From positions 1 through 51,462 of the forward strand of contig CAMZEM010000005.1 of NCBI GenBank assembly GCA_947305805.1: 51,462 nucleotides of DNA. Reading direction: 5' to 3'. Below the pieces are notes generated by a model. That model made no database searches. It saw only the letters and a list, made by a program, of their open reading frames with translations, and had not been told where the DNA came from. Source of the DNA: an uncultured Clostridia bacterium. GTDB lineage: Bacteria; Bacillota; Clostridia; Oscillospirales; UBA644. The position numbers were made by a program, and so were the translations under genes. This document shows, piece after piece, positions 15,859 through 25,110 of this stretch. The number at the start of each line of letters is the position of its first letter. Position 1 is the stretch's first letter.

Positions 15859-17022
15859 TTATCTGTAACCTTTATTTGCGTATTCAACAAACATTTCAAC
15901 GGTATCTTTATGTATTTTTTCGCCTTTTTTGCGCTTGTCTTCCATTATCCATTTCATTCCCTCAAAAAGCGCCCTGTCAAGGTCTTTTTCGGAAAGTTCG
16001 CGGTAATAGTCTGCATCGGAGTAGTCGCGCGACGGCTCGGTGAAATCGGCAACGTATATTATTTTTTCAAGCAGCGTAATGCCTTTTCTGCCCGTTGTGT
16101 GATACCTTGCGGCGGAAAGGACCTCTTCGTCCGTAATTCCGACCACTTTTCTTAAATACCATTCGCCCGTAACGGCATGAAGCACCTGAGGCGACTCGAT
16201 ATCGTCCGCAGACATCTCTATGCCGTGTTTTATGCAGAATTCTATCTGTTCCGACGGACCGAGATTTTTTGTAATATCGTGCAAAAGCCCGGCGAGATAC
16301 GCCTTTTTTTCGTCTGCGCCGTATATTTCGGCAAGCTTTTTTGCCGTTTTTGCAACTCCGAGAGAGTGAACGAACCTTTTTTCGGAAAGTCTTTCGCGCA
16401 AAAACTTTTTATACCCGTAAAGATCAAAACCGTAAAGCCCGTTTTTTTCTATATATTCAGAAACGCCTGCGGGCAGAAACGGATAAAAATCCGCGCCGGT
16501 ATCTATCATTCCCCGTATTTCGCTTGAAGATATTACCTCGGGCGTAAACTCGTAAACGGCAACGCTTGCGCCGTATTTTTCTCGGAGGTATTCCGCCTGT
16601 CTTTCAAGCGCGTCGCGGTCGTCTCCCGTTCTCGAAAACGCCGCAACGGAGCAGAGAGAAAGGATTGTTTCGGCATTGAACCACGTATGAAGCGACAAAA
16701 ACATATCCGAGCCCGTATAAAGGACGAATGTGTCGTTCGGCAGCTTTTCGCAAAGCCATTCAAGAGTATCTACGGTATAGCTCTTTCCGCCCTTTTTTAT
16801 CTCGTAATCGCATACGCCCGCAACGGGAATGCCGGAAATTGCGATTTTCGTCATTTCAAGGCGGTCTTTATCTTCTGTCATTCCCGCATTTTTGTGAGGA
16901 GGCACCCCGGTGGGAATAACAAGCACCCTTTCAGCGCCGCATCTGTTTATAAATTCCTTTAAAGCGGCAACATGACCGATATGCGGAGGGTCAAACGTGC
17001 CGCCGAAAATGCCCGTAATCAT
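15859..17022 (-). CDS. nadD: NadD-YqeK fusion: nicotinate-nucleotide adenylyltransferase with HD phosphohydrolase
   Basis: A 387-residue protein with two enzymes usually encoded by adjacent genes. Residues 1-~196 are NadD, which makes NaAD from NaMN and ATP: the GGTFDPPHIGH nucleotidyl-transferase motif starts at residue 7, and ISSSEIR lies near the end of the domain. Residues ~205-387 are YqeK, an HD-domain hydrolase (RFVHSLGVAKTAKKLAE, LAGLLHDITK, HAVTGEW, YHTTGRKG), which in the known family splits Ap4A symmetrically. The start is the ATG at 17022, overlapping the yhbY stop (ATGA). No frameshift or internal stop separates the parts, so this is a true fusion. Confidence 0.93.
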   Translation of the reverse strand: MITGIFGGTFDPPHIGHVAALKEFINRCGAERVLVIPTGVPPHKNAGMTEDKDRLEMTKIAISGIPVAGVCDYEIKKGGKSYTVDTLEWLCEKLPNDTFVLYTGSDMFLSLHTWFNAETILSLCSVAAFSRTGDDRDALERQAEYLREKYGASVAVYEFTPEVISSSEIRGMIDTGADFYPFLPAGVSEYIEKNGLYGFDLYGYKKFLRERLSEKRFVHSLGVAKTAKKLAEIYGADEKKAYLAGLLHDITKNLGPSEQIEFCIKHGIEMSADDIESPQVLHAVTGEWYLRKVVGITDEEVLSAARYHTTGRKGITLLEKIIYVADFTEPSRDYSDADYYRELSEKDLDRALFEGMKWIMEDKRKKGEKIHKDTVEMFVEYANKGYR

Positions 17023-17306
17023 TTGGGGAGCTCTATTTTCGGCTTTTTTGAGCGTCTGTAAAGGACTGCTTTCGAGCCGATTGTTGTGATTACTTCGGCG
17101 GAGCATCTTGCCGCGATTTCTTCCGCCGCCTGCCTCGGCGTAAGCTCGCAGTTTTCAAGGCATTTGAGCTTTATAAGCTCCCTTGCTTCAAGTGCGTCGT
17201 CCGCCTGCTTTACAATATTGTCGTTCATTCCGCCCTTGCCTATGTGAAGTATCGCTTCCTGTTTGGAGGCAAGAGAACGGAGGTATGCGCGCTGTTTTCC
17301 GGTCAT
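17019..17306 (-). CDS. yhbY: Ribosome assembly RNA-binding protein YhbY (CRM domain)
   Basis: A 95-residue single CRM domain. The family signatures LTGKQRAYLR at the start, HIGKGGM (the GxxG RNA-binding loop) near residue 22 and the IGSKAVLYRRSKKPKIELP end are clear. The protein binds pre-50S particles. It lies between rdgB and nadD::yqeK in a Clostridia/Bacilli-type order and is coupled to nadD by a four-base overlap. Confidence 0.95.
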   Translation of the reverse strand: MTGKQRAYLRSLASKQEAILHIGKGGMNDNIVKQADDALEARELIKLKCLENCELTPRQAAEEIAARCSAEVITTIGSKAVLYRRSKKPKIELPK

Positions 17307-17324
17307 TTTTCCCTTCCCCGAAGC

Positions 17325-17924
17325 TCAAAGCTCCGTAAGTTTGTTTTTAAGCGCCGCAAGAGCGTGCGCCCTGTGGCTGATTATGTTTTTTACGCTGCCG
17401 TCAAGCTCCGCAAACGTTTTGCCGTATTCCTCAACGAGAAAATACGGATCGTATCCGAATCCGTTTGATCCTCTCGGAGTGTGCGTGATTACTCCGGGAC
17501 ATTCGCCCTCGGCGCAAACCGTTTTTCCGTCCGGCCAGACGATTGCAACCGCGCTTCTGAAAACGGCGCGTCTGTCTGTAACGCCTTCCATTTTGCGGAT
17601 GAGCTTTTCGTTGTTTTTTTCGTCGGACGCATTTTCGTGTTCTCCGTCCACACAGGCGTATCTTGCGGAATAAACGCCCGGCTCTCCGTTAAGAGCGAAT
17701 ACGCAAAGACCGCTGTCGTCCGCAATTGCCGCCTTTCCGCTCGCCTGAGCCGCCGCCTTCGCCTTTATTACCGCATTTTCGAGAAACGTTTTGCCCGTTT
17801 CCTCGGGATCGGACGTAATTCCCGCCTCGGAGAGCGAAACGGGAGTGAAAATATCGCCGAGTATCTGCTTTATTTCGCGTATTTTGTTTTTGTTGTTTGA
17901 AGCTACTACAAGTATTTTTTCCAT
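17325..17924 (-). CDS. rdgB: XTP/dITP diphosphatase
   Basis: A 199-residue HAM1-family pyrophosphatase that removes non-canonical purine nucleotides (XTP, dITP). The start is the ATG at 17924 with MEKILVVASNNKNKIREIK, the typical N-terminal nucleotide-binding stretch. ADDSGLCVFALNGEPGVYSARYA holds the metal-binding aspartates, and NGFGYDPYFLVEEYGKTFAEL and SHRAHAL near the end complete the family pattern. The ATG lies one base after the purL stop, so the gene is likely translated with purL; the pair links purine synthesis and purine-pool cleaning. Confidence 0.95.
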   Translation of the reverse strand: MEKILVVASNNKNKIREIKQILGDIFTPVSLSEAGITSDPEETGKTFLENAVIKAKAAAQASGKAAIADDSGLCVFALNGEPGVYSARYACVDGEHENASDEKNNEKLIRKMEGVTDRRAVFRSAVAIVWPDGKTVCAEGECPGVITHTPRGSNGFGYDPYFLVEEYGKTFAELDGSVKNIISHRAHALAALKNKLTEL

Positions 17925-17925
17925 A

Positions 17926-20900
17926 TTATTTAAAATATTCAACTCCGGCCTCGAAAATCTTCATATCTTTTCTGCCGGGAATGTTTATTGCAATGTTGTC
18001 GCCGCGTCTCTCGCAGTGTCCCATTTTGCCGAATATCTTTCCGTCGGGAGAGAATATTCCCTCTATTGCGTCCGCAGAAGTGTTGGGGTTGTATTTTATT
18101 TCCATGGACGGAGCGCCCGTTTTGTCTGCGTACTGCGTTGCAATCTGTCCGTTTTTCGCAAGTGTTGCAAGCATTTCGGGAGTTGCAACAAATCTGCCTT
18201 CGCCGTGAGATACGGGTACGGTATAAATATCGCCGAGCGCGCAGTTGTTCATCCAAGGAGATTTTACGGAAGACACTCTCGTATCAACGTAAAGCGACTG
18301 ATGTCTGCCTATCGAGTTGAAAGTAAGCGTCGGCGACGTTTCGTCTATATCGCGTATCTCGCCGTACGGGAGCAAGCCGAGCTTTATAAGCGCCTGAAAA
18401 CCGTTGCAGATGCCAAGAATAAGAAAATCGTCGGTTTTTATGCGTCTGTTTACTATCTCTTTTATGCGTTCGTTGCGGAAAAACGTTGCTATGAATTTTC
18501 CCGAGCCTTCGGGTTCGTCGCCGCCCGAAAAGCCGCCCGGTATCATAAAAATCTGCGCCGATTCAAGCGCTCTTTCAAGTCTTTCAACGCTGCCCGAAAT
18601 ATCGAGAGCCGTGCGGTTTCTTATAAGCAGTATCTCGGCTTCCGCGCCCGCCGTTTCAAAAGCGCGCGCCGAGTCGTATTCGCAGTTTGTGCCGGGGAAT
18701 GCGGGAATGATTACCTTAGGTCTCGCTCTCTTTATAAGCGGAGATTTGTCGGACCGCGTTTCGCAGACGTATTTTTTCGCGGTGCCTTTTGCGTCTCTGC
18801 ATTCTATCGGGAAAACGTCTTCAAGCACGGATTTCCACGTTCTTACAAGACTGTCCATAAAAACGCTTTCGCCTTTGTACGTTATGCATTTCGCGGCGGT
18901 TACTCTGCCAACCTTTTTAAATCCGCTCATCGGAGTATCGGTTTCGAAAACAAATCCGCCGTAATACGGGGTAAACAGCATTTCCTCGTCAATGCCCGAA
19001 GAGATTTCAACGCCTTTTGAGTTGCCCGCAGCCATTTTGAATACGGCTTCGGCTATGCCGCCCGACGTAATTGCCGAGCACGCCTTGCAGAAATCGCAGT
19101 TTACAACCGCATGCATAAGCGCATAGTTTTCTTTAAGCGAGGCGAATTTCGGAAGTCCGCTCTTTGTGTATTCGGGAAGACATGCGTAAATATAGCCGTT
19201 TTCCGTTTTGAATTCGTTTGATTTTATTTTGTCCGCGTCAGCCGTTGACACCGCAAACGAAACAAGCGTGGGCGGAACGTCTATGTCTTCGAAAGTGCCG
19301 GACATAGAGTCCTTGCCGCCGATTGCCGCAATTCCGAGCCCGACCTGCGCGGTAAGCGCGCCGAGGAGAGCCTCAAACGGTTTACCCCAGCGGGAAGGAT
19401 CGTTTTTTGTGCTTTCGAAATATTCCTGCAGCGAAAGCCACATTCTGTCGGGCGAACATCCTGCCGCAACAAGCTTTGCCACGCTCTCGCAGATTGCGAA
19501 TACGGCGCCTTTAAACGGACTTTCCGAAGAGAGATACGGGTCGAAACCGTATGCCATAACGGAAGCCGTGCCGCTCTCGCCTTTAAGACACGGGATTTTT
19601 GCAGCCATTGCCTGAGACGGAGTAAGCTGTTCTTTTCCGCCGAACGGCCACAGCACGCTTCTTGCGCCTATCGAGCCGTCAAAACGTTCCACAAGCCCTT
19701 TCTGACAGCAAACGTTAAGGTCCGAAACAAGCGCGTTCATTTTTTCGGCAAATCCCGAAAAATCGGGGGTTTTTGCGGGTATTTCCTTTTCGGAAACTTT
19801 TACGGACGTGTGCTTTTCCGCTCCGTTGCTGTTTAAAAAGTCACGGGAGATATTAACGGTTTCTTTGCCGTTCCAGTGCATTACAAGTCTGTTTGTATCT
19901 GTTACAACGGCAATCTTTACGGCGTTGAGATTTTCTTCCGCCGCATATTTTATAAACGTTTCGGCGTCGTTTTTATCAACGACAACCGCCATTCTTTCCT
20001 GCGATTCGGAGATTGCAAGCTCTGTGCCGTCAAGTCCTTCATATTTTTTGGGAACTTTGTTCAGATCGATGTCAAGCCCGTCCGCAAGCTCGCCTACGGC
20101 AACGGAAACACCGCCCGCGCCGAAATCGTTGCAGCGCTTTATGAGCTTTGTAACTTCGGGTCTTCTGAACATTTTCTGTATTTTAAGCTCTTCAACGGGG
20201 TTGCCTTTCTGAACCTCCGCGCCGCATTCCGTTATGGAATCGAGCGTATGCTGTTTTGAAGAGCCCGTAGCGCCTCCGCAGCCGTCTCTGCCTGTGGCGC
20301 CGCCGAGAAGAATTATCACGTCGCCCGCTTTGGGACGTTCGCGAACCACGTTTTTCTCTTCAACCGCGCCTATTACAGCGCCGATCTCCATTCTTTTTGC
20401 AACGTACCCCTCGTGGTAAAACTCGTTTACTATGCCTGTGGCAAGGCCTATCTGGTTACCGTAAGAGCTGTAACCCGCGGCGGCGGTAGTTGTGATTTTT
20501 CTTTGCGGAAGCTTGCCTTTCAGCGTTTTTTCGAACGGTGTTCTCGGGTCTGCGGCGCCCGTAACTCTCATTGCCTGGTATACGTATGCCCTGCCCGAAA
20601 GCGGATCTCTTATCGCTCCGCCGAGACACGTTGCCGCGCCTCCGAACGGTTCGATTTCCGTGGGATGGTTGTGCGTTTCGTTTTTGAACATTAAAAGCGT
20701 ATCTCTCTCAACGCCGTCTACTTTGGCTTTAACTTTTACGGAACATGCGTTGATTTCTTCGGAAACGTCAAGGTCTTTGAGTATTCCGCGTTTTTTCAGC
20801 AGTTTTCCGCCTATCGTTGCAATATCCATAAGACAGACGGGCTTTGATGTGCCGAGTTCTTCGCGGTATGAAAGATATTTGTTGTATGCGTCTTTTACGT

Positions 20901-21624
20901 ACGGAATTTCTATTTCCGCATCGTCTATAACGGTTGAAAACGTTGTATGGCGGCAGTGATCCGACCAGTAAGTATCTATCATGCGGATTTCCGTAACGGT
21001 CGGGTCGCGCTCTTCGGTATCTCTGAAATATTTCTGCAAAAACGCTATATCGTCAACATCCATCGCAAGGCCGTAGCCGCGGACGAACTTTTCGAGAGCG
21101 GAGCGGTCAAGGGTGTTGAAGCCGTAAAGAGTTTCTACCTCGGTGGGAATATCGTATTCCGTTTCGAGCGTAAGCGGTTTTTCAAAAGACGCTTCTCTCG
21201 ACTCTACGGGGTTTATGAGATATTTTTTGATTTTTTCGAATCCTTCGTCGTTGATATTGCCCTCGATTGCGTAAACCTTGCCGCTTCTTACCGTCGGTCT
21301 GTCCTTTTCGGTAAGAAGAGAGAAGCACTGCGCGCATGAGTCGGCGCGAACGTCAAACTGTCCCGGAAGATATTCGGAGGCAAAAACCTTTTCCCCGTTT
21401 TCAAACGGCGGAAGCGCAGTGTAAACGTCGTCAACGTTCGGCTCGGAAAAAATCAGCCGTTTTGCTCGTTCAAAATCTTCCGCCGAAACGCCTTCAACGT
21501 CGTATCTGTTGAAAATACGGACGTTTTTAACGTCTTCGCCGAGAGTTCTTGCAAGGTCGGAGGCAAGCGCGCCGGCTTCGACCGCATATTCTTTTTTCTT
21601 TTCGGAATAAATTCTGTAAACCAT
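17926..21624 (-). CDS. purL: Phosphoribosylformylglycinamidine synthase, single-chain
   Basis: A 1232-residue purine-synthesis enzyme that turns FGAR, glutamine and ATP into FGAM. It combines an N-terminal PurS-like domain, two AIRS-type halves (visible segments WSDHCRHTTF, FKNETHNHPTEIEPFGGAATCLGG, GKDSMSGTFEDI) and a C-terminal class I glutaminase (FPGTNCEYDSARAF, PGGFSGGDEPEG, LGICNGFQALIKLGL, with His and Glu further on). This fused form occurs in Clostridia. It is the first gene of the minus-strand run and has its own promoter at 21690-21718. No other pur gene is present in the window, and no purine riboswitch is visible in the leader. Confidence 0.96.
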   Translation of the reverse strand: MVYRIYSEKKKEYAVEAGALASDLARTLGEDVKNVRIFNRYDVEGVSAEDFERAKRLIFSEPNVDDVYTALPPFENGEKVFASEYLPGQFDVRADSCAQCFSLLTEKDRPTVRSGKVYAIEGNINDEGFEKIKKYLINPVESREASFEKPLTLETEYDIPTEVETLYGFNTLDRSALEKFVRGYGLAMDVDDIAFLQKYFRDTEERDPTVTEIRMIDTYWSDHCRHTTFSTVIDDAEIEIPYVKDAYNKYLSYREELGTSKPVCLMDIATIGGKLLKKRGILKDLDVSEEINACSVKVKAKVDGVERDTLLMFKNETHNHPTEIEPFGGAATCLGGAIRDPLSGRAYVYQAMRVTGAADPRTPFEKTLKGKLPQRKITTTAAAGYSSYGNQIGLATGIVNEFYHEGYVAKRMEIGAVIGAVEEKNVVRERPKAGDVIILLGGATGRDGCGGATGSSKQHTLDSITECGAEVQKGNPVEELKIQKMFRRPEVTKLIKRCNDFGAGGVSVAVGELADGLDIDLNKVPKKYEGLDGTELAISESQERMAVVVDKNDAETFIKYAAEENLNAVKIAVVTDTNRLVMHWNGKETVNISRDFLNSNGAEKHTSVKVSEKEIPAKTPDFSGFAEKMNALVSDLNVCCQKGLVERFDGSIGARSVLWPFGGKEQLTPSQAMAAKIPCLKGESGTASVMAYGFDPYLSSESPFKGAVFAICESVAKLVAAGCSPDRMWLSLQEYFESTKNDPSRWGKPFEALLGALTAQVGLGIAAIGGKDSMSGTFEDIDVPPTLVSFAVSTADADKIKSNEFKTENGYIYACLPEYTKSGLPKFASLKENYALMHAVVNCDFCKACSAITSGGIAEAVFKMAAGNSKGVEISSGIDEEMLFTPYYGGFVFETDTPMSGFKKVGRVTAAKCITYKGESVFMDSLVRTWKSVLEDVFPIECRDAKGTAKKYVCETRSDKSPLIKRARPKVIIPAFPGTNCEYDSARAFETAGAEAEILLIRNRTALDISGSVERLERALESAQIFMIPGGFSGGDEPEGSGKFIATFFRNERIKEIVNRRIKTDDFLILGICNGFQALIKLGLLPYGEIRDIDETSPTLTFNSIGRHQSLYVDTRVSSVKSPWMNNCALGDIYTVPVSHGEGRFVATPEMLATLAKNGQIATQYADKTGAPSMEIKYNPNTSADAIEGIFSPDGKIFGKMGHCERRGDNIAINIPGRKDMKIFEAGVEYFK

Positions 21625-21689
21625 CGTTTTCTCCGCAAACTGTATTTTTCGTAAAAATTCGCTGTGTACCGATTTTTGATTTATTTTTT

Positions 21690-21718
21690 ATTATAACATA
21701 TTTTTATTATTATTTCAA
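21690..21718 (-). promoter_or_regulatory. Promoter of the purL-leuS operon
   Basis: On the minus strand TTGAAA (21713-21718), a 17-bp AT-rich spacer and TATAAT (21690-21695) lie about 65 bp upstream of purL and 20 bp downstream of the mtaB stop. The short leader leaves little room for a riboswitch. Confidence 0.8.
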
Positions 21719-21737
21719 TAGGTGGCGGCGCAAAATT

Positions 21738-23024
21738 TCACGCAAGCACGCCCGTTGTAACGTTTCCGCAAACGTCGGTGATTTTAACGGGAAGTATGAG
21801 ATTTGCGATGTCTTTGTCCGTTTTTACCCTTACCTCAACGTATTCTTCCGTATAACCCGTGAAAAATCCGTTTTCCCGCGTTTCGAAAAGGACGGTTTTT
21901 ACCTTTCCGATAAGCTCTTTTCTGTATTTCTCCTCGCCTTCGGCGCAGGCGGCTATCATTTTTCTGCAGCGGTCTGCGCGGATTTCTTTAGGAACTCTGT
22001 TTTCCATTGCGGCGGCAACCGTGCCTTTTCTTTCGGAATACGGGAAAACGTGGACTTTTGAAAATCCGGTTTTTTTAGCGAATTCAAGCGAAATTTCAAA
22101 ATCCTCGTCCGTCTCGCCCGGGAAACCCGTAATAATATCCGTAGTTACCGAACATCCGTCAAAAGTCCGTCTCAGAAGAGCTACTGCCTCGGAAAACTCT
22201 TCGGGCGTGTAGTGTCTGTTCATTGCGCGAAGCGTTTTTTCGCATCCGCTTTGCAGAGACAGATGAAAATGACGGCAGAGATTTTTTACGTTTTTCAGCC
22301 TGTTTACGGTTTCTTCGGTGATAAATACGGGTTCGAGCGAACTTAGCCGCACCCTTTCAAGCCCTTCTATGCCGTCAAGTCGCAAAAGAAGATCACAAAG
22401 GTCGAATTTTCCCGTTTCCTTTCCGTAATTGTCAAGGTGAATACCCGTTAAAACTATCTCTTTGCAGCCCTCGCAAACAAGCTCTTTTGCCTCGGCAACG
22501 GCGCTGTCGATATCCTTTGATCGTATTCTTCCGCGCGTAAACGGAATAACGCAGTATGAGCAGAAATTGTTGCAGCCGTCCTGAATTTTCAATACGCCTC
22601 TCGTTTTTTCCGTCCTGCCCGCTTTAAGCGTATCTATCTTTTTTTCTTTTGAAATATCGCCTATTTCCACAATTCTTTCGCCGGTTTTGAAGTGCTCGCA
22701 TACAAGCTCGAAAAGGCGTGATTTTTCAAGGTTTCCCGCAATTATGTCCGCCTCGGGCAGACTATCGGCAAAATTTATATCCGAATGCGGAGCGCAGCCG
22801 CAGACGACCGTTACGGCGGACGGATTGTTTCTCTTTGCGCGACGGACCGCCTGTTTTGATTTTCTTACGCTTTCTTCCGTTACCGCGCAGGTATTGACGA
22901 TGTAAACGTCGCAGTTTTTTCCGTCTGTTGCCGCAAACGCGCCGTTTTTTTCAAACTCCTTTGCTATTGCGCCGCTTTCGTAGTGATTTACCTTGCACCC
23001 GAGAGTGTAAACATAAAAAGTCAT
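21738..23024 (-). CDS. mtaB: tRNA t6A37 methylthiotransferase MtaB
   Basis: A 428-residue radical-SAM methylthiotransferase that adds a methylthio group to t6A37 of ANN-decoding tRNAs. The N-terminal UPF0004 domain has the three cluster cysteines (Cys10, Cys46, Cys77). The radical-SAM motif is CNNFCSYC with the following VIPFTRGRIRS, and a TRAM-like C-terminal domain ends the protein. The opening TLGCKVN and the CGCAP stretch distinguish MtaB from MiaB and RimO. It is a single gene, transcribed in the same direction as purL but separated by the purL promoter. Confidence 0.93.
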   Translation of the reverse strand: MTFYVYTLGCKVNHYESGAIAKEFEKNGAFAATDGKNCDVYIVNTCAVTEESVRKSKQAVRRAKRNNPSAVTVVCGCAPHSDINFADSLPEADIIAGNLEKSRLFELVCEHFKTGERIVEIGDISKEKKIDTLKAGRTEKTRGVLKIQDGCNNFCSYCVIPFTRGRIRSKDIDSAVAEAKELVCEGCKEIVLTGIHLDNYGKETGKFDLCDLLLRLDGIEGLERVRLSSLEPVFITEETVNRLKNVKNLCRHFHLSLQSGCEKTLRAMNRHYTPEEFSEAVALLRRTFDGCSVTTDIITGFPGETDEDFEISLEFAKKTGFSKVHVFPYSERKGTVAAAMENRVPKEIRADRCRKMIAACAEGEEKYRKELIGKVKTVLFETRENGFFTGYTEEYVEVRVKTDKDIANLILPVKITDVCGNVTTGVLA

Positions 23025-23092
23025 ATTTTTCTCCGTATCTTCGTTTTTCCGTAAAAATCAGCTTTTTTTTGCCGATTTTTCAAGATAAAACC

Positions 23093-23121
23093 TTGACTTA
23101 TAATAAATAATCTGCTATACT
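23093..23121 (+). promoter_or_regulatory. Promoter of the HPr-like gene
   Basis: TTGACT (23093-23098), a 17-bp spacer and TATACT (23116-23121), about 50 bp upstream of the start at 23174. No other clear element is in the 23025-23173 divergent gap. Confidence 0.75.
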
Positions 23122-23173
23122 TTAACATATTTTAACGGCATTGCCGTCAGTTTCAAAAAAGGAGACAGAAATC

Positions 23174-23401
23174 ATGACAATACTTCTTGATTCCGTCGAA
23201 AAAGTTAAAAAATTCGTTAATCTTGCCGCGGCGTTTCCCTGCGATATGGATTTAAAATCCGGCAGATACACGGTTGACGCAAAATCGATAATGGGCATTT
23301 TCAGCCTCGATCTGTCAAAACCGCTCAAATTGGAGATTCTTTCTCCCGAATGCGAAGACAAAACCGCGATTTTCGCGGAATTTGAATACACAGAAGAATA
23401 A
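23174..23401 (+). CDS. HPr-like protein lacking the phosphocarrier histidine
   Basis: A 75-residue protein with an HPr-type fold. The start is the ATG at 23174 behind AAAGGAGAC. The KSIMGIFSLDLSKPLKLEI segment matches the HPr region around the regulatory serine (Ser38 here, Ser46 in standard HPr), but counting back 31 residues from it gives Ser7, not the PTS histidine, and the usual G-x-H-A-R-P motif is absent. It cannot act as a normal PTS phosphocarrier. By analogy with Bacillus Crh, which has Ser46 but no His15, a role in carbon-catabolite regulation through HPr kinase is possible; this is inference. It is followed 22 bp later by an M3 peptidase gene. Confidence 0.72.
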   Translation: MTILLDSVEKVKKFVNLAAAFPCDMDLKSGRYTVDAKSIMGIFSLDLSKPLKLEILSPECEDKTAIFAEFEYTEE

Positions 23402-23423
23402 ATCACAAAGAAAGGGCTAAAAA

Positions 23424-25109
23424 ATGAAGCTTTCCGAAATAAAATATTCAAGACCCGATATCGCCGCCTTTAAAGCGCGCGCCGAAGAGCTTTTTTCCGC
23501 GTTTGACGCCGCCGCAACCGCAGAGGAACAGCTGAAAATATACAACGAGTATATAGCCATGTCCGAAACGGTGTCTACGCAGGGCGCTCTTGCCTACGTC
23601 CGCTTCACCCTTGACACGAGAGACAAGTTCTATTCCGACGAAATCGACTGGATGAACGAAAACTCCCCCGCTTTTGAGGAACTCGGCCTTGTTTTCCGCA
23701 AAAAGATGCTCGAATCGAAATTCCGTCCCGAGCTCGAAAAGGCGCTTTCTCCGAAGATCTTCAAAGATTACGAAATTGCGATGAAATCGTTTGATCCGAT
23801 TATTGCGGAGGACTGCGTTGAAGAATCAAAGCTTCAGACAGAATACAAAAAGCTGCTTTCTTCCGCTAAAATTCCGTTCCGCGGCGGCGAATACAATATT
23901 CCGCAGCTCGGTAAATTCAAGGAAAGCCCCGACCGCGAAACGAGAAAAGCCGCTTTTAACGCCCAGGGCGAATGGATGAAGCAAAACGCCGAAAAATTCG
24001 ACGACATTTACGACCGCATGGTTAAAGTCCGCGACCGCATGGCAAAGAAAATGGGCTATAAAAACTATGTTGAGCTCGGCTACTACCGCATGGGCAGAGA
24101 CTGCTACACGCCCGAAGACATTGCCGCTTTCCGCGAGCAGGTGCTGAAGGACTGGGTGCCGTTTGTATGCGAAAGAAAAGCCGAACAGGCGGAAAATCTC
24201 GGTATTGACCGCATAATGCTTTACGACGATCCGATTACTTTCAAAGACGGAAACCCCGAGCCGAAAGGCACTCCCGAAGAGATTTTTGAAAACGGCAGAA
24301 GAATGTATAAAGAAATGTCTCCGCTTACGGGCGAATTCATTGATTTTATGCTTGAAAACGACCTTTTCGACGTTATTGCAAGAGAGGGCAAATCGGGCGG
24401 CGGATACTGCATCGATCTTCCCGACTACAAAATGCCGTTTATTTTTGCAAACTTCAACGGAACATACGGCGATATAGACGTTTTAACCCACGAGGCCGGC
24501 CACGCCATTGCGGCATACAAAGCAATGAACGGACCGCTTACGCCCGAGCTTCGCTCTTTCGGTATGGAGACCGCCGAGGTACACTCGATGTCCATGGAAT
24601 TTTTCGCCTGGAAGTGGATGCCGCTTTTCTTCGGCGAAAAATCGGAAGAATACTGCGCAATGCACTTAAACAACGCAATTTCGTTTATCCCCTACGGCAC
24701 TATGGTAGACTATTTCCAGCAGTGCGTATACGAAAATCCCGAAATGACGCCTGCGGAAAGAAAGAAACTGTGGCTTGACCTTGAAGCGAAGTTCCGTCCG
24801 TATATGTCAAGCGAAGGCATAACCTATATGGAAGAGGGCGGCCGCTGGCAGTATCAGAGCCATATTTACGAACGTCCGTTTTACTATATAGACTACTGTC
24901 TTGCCCAGACCGTGGCTTTCGATTTTCTTATCGCAATGCTTCACGGTTACAGCGACGCTTTTTCACGCTACGACCGCTTTGTTACGGCTGCGGGCTCGAA
25001 GTATTTTACCGAGCTTGTAACGGACGCGGGATTTATGTCTCCCTTTAAGGACGGCGCGCTTAAAAACATAACAACCGAACTGAAAAAAATAGCGGAAAGG
25101 GAACAGTGA
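23424..25109 (+). CDS. M3-family oligoendopeptidase (PepF-like)
   Basis: A 561-residue zinc metallopeptidase of family M3 that cleaves short peptides, probably in the cytoplasm because no signal peptide is visible. The zinc motif HEAGH occupies residues 356-360, preceded by DVLTHEAGHAIAA, and the third ligand region E-x-x-S-M-S-M-E-F (AEVHSMSMEF) follows about 25 residues later. The N-terminal helical part is typical. The RBS is AAAGAAAGGG. It is in a tight run with the HPr-like gene and a DUF2284 gene (1 bp gap). Confidence 0.92.
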   Translation: MKLSEIKYSRPDIAAFKARAEELFSAFDAAATAEEQLKIYNEYIAMSETVSTQGALAYVRFTLDTRDKFYSDEIDWMNENSPAFEELGLVFRKKMLESKFRPELEKALSPKIFKDYEIAMKSFDPIIAEDCVEESKLQTEYKKLLSSAKIPFRGGEYNIPQLGKFKESPDRETRKAAFNAQGEWMKQNAEKFDDIYDRMVKVRDRMAKKMGYKNYVELGYYRMGRDCYTPEDIAAFREQVLKDWVPFVCERKAEQAENLGIDRIMLYDDPITFKDGNPEPKGTPEEIFENGRRMYKEMSPLTGEFIDFMLENDLFDVIAREGKSGGGYCIDLPDYKMPFIFANFNGTYGDIDVLTHEAGHAIAAYKAMNGPLTPELRSFGMETAEVHSMSMEFFAWKWMPLFFGEKSEEYCAMHLNNAISFIPYGTMVDYFQQCVYENPEMTPAERKKLWLDLEAKFRPYMSSEGITYMEEGGRWQYQSHIYERPFYYIDYCLAQTVAFDFLIAMLHGYSDAFSRYDRFVTAAGSKYFTELVTDAGFMSPFKDGALKNITTELKKIAEREQ

Positions 25110-25110
25110 T

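Noticed and set aside
17791..19020. Open frame of 409 codons opposite purL and rdgB
   Set aside because: Antisense shadow of conserved genes, low-complexity Arg/Tyr/Phe composition and no family features.
21625..21689. Purine or other riboswitch in the purL leader
   Set aside because: The leader after the promoter is only about 60 nt and A/T-rich, without conserved aptamer parts.
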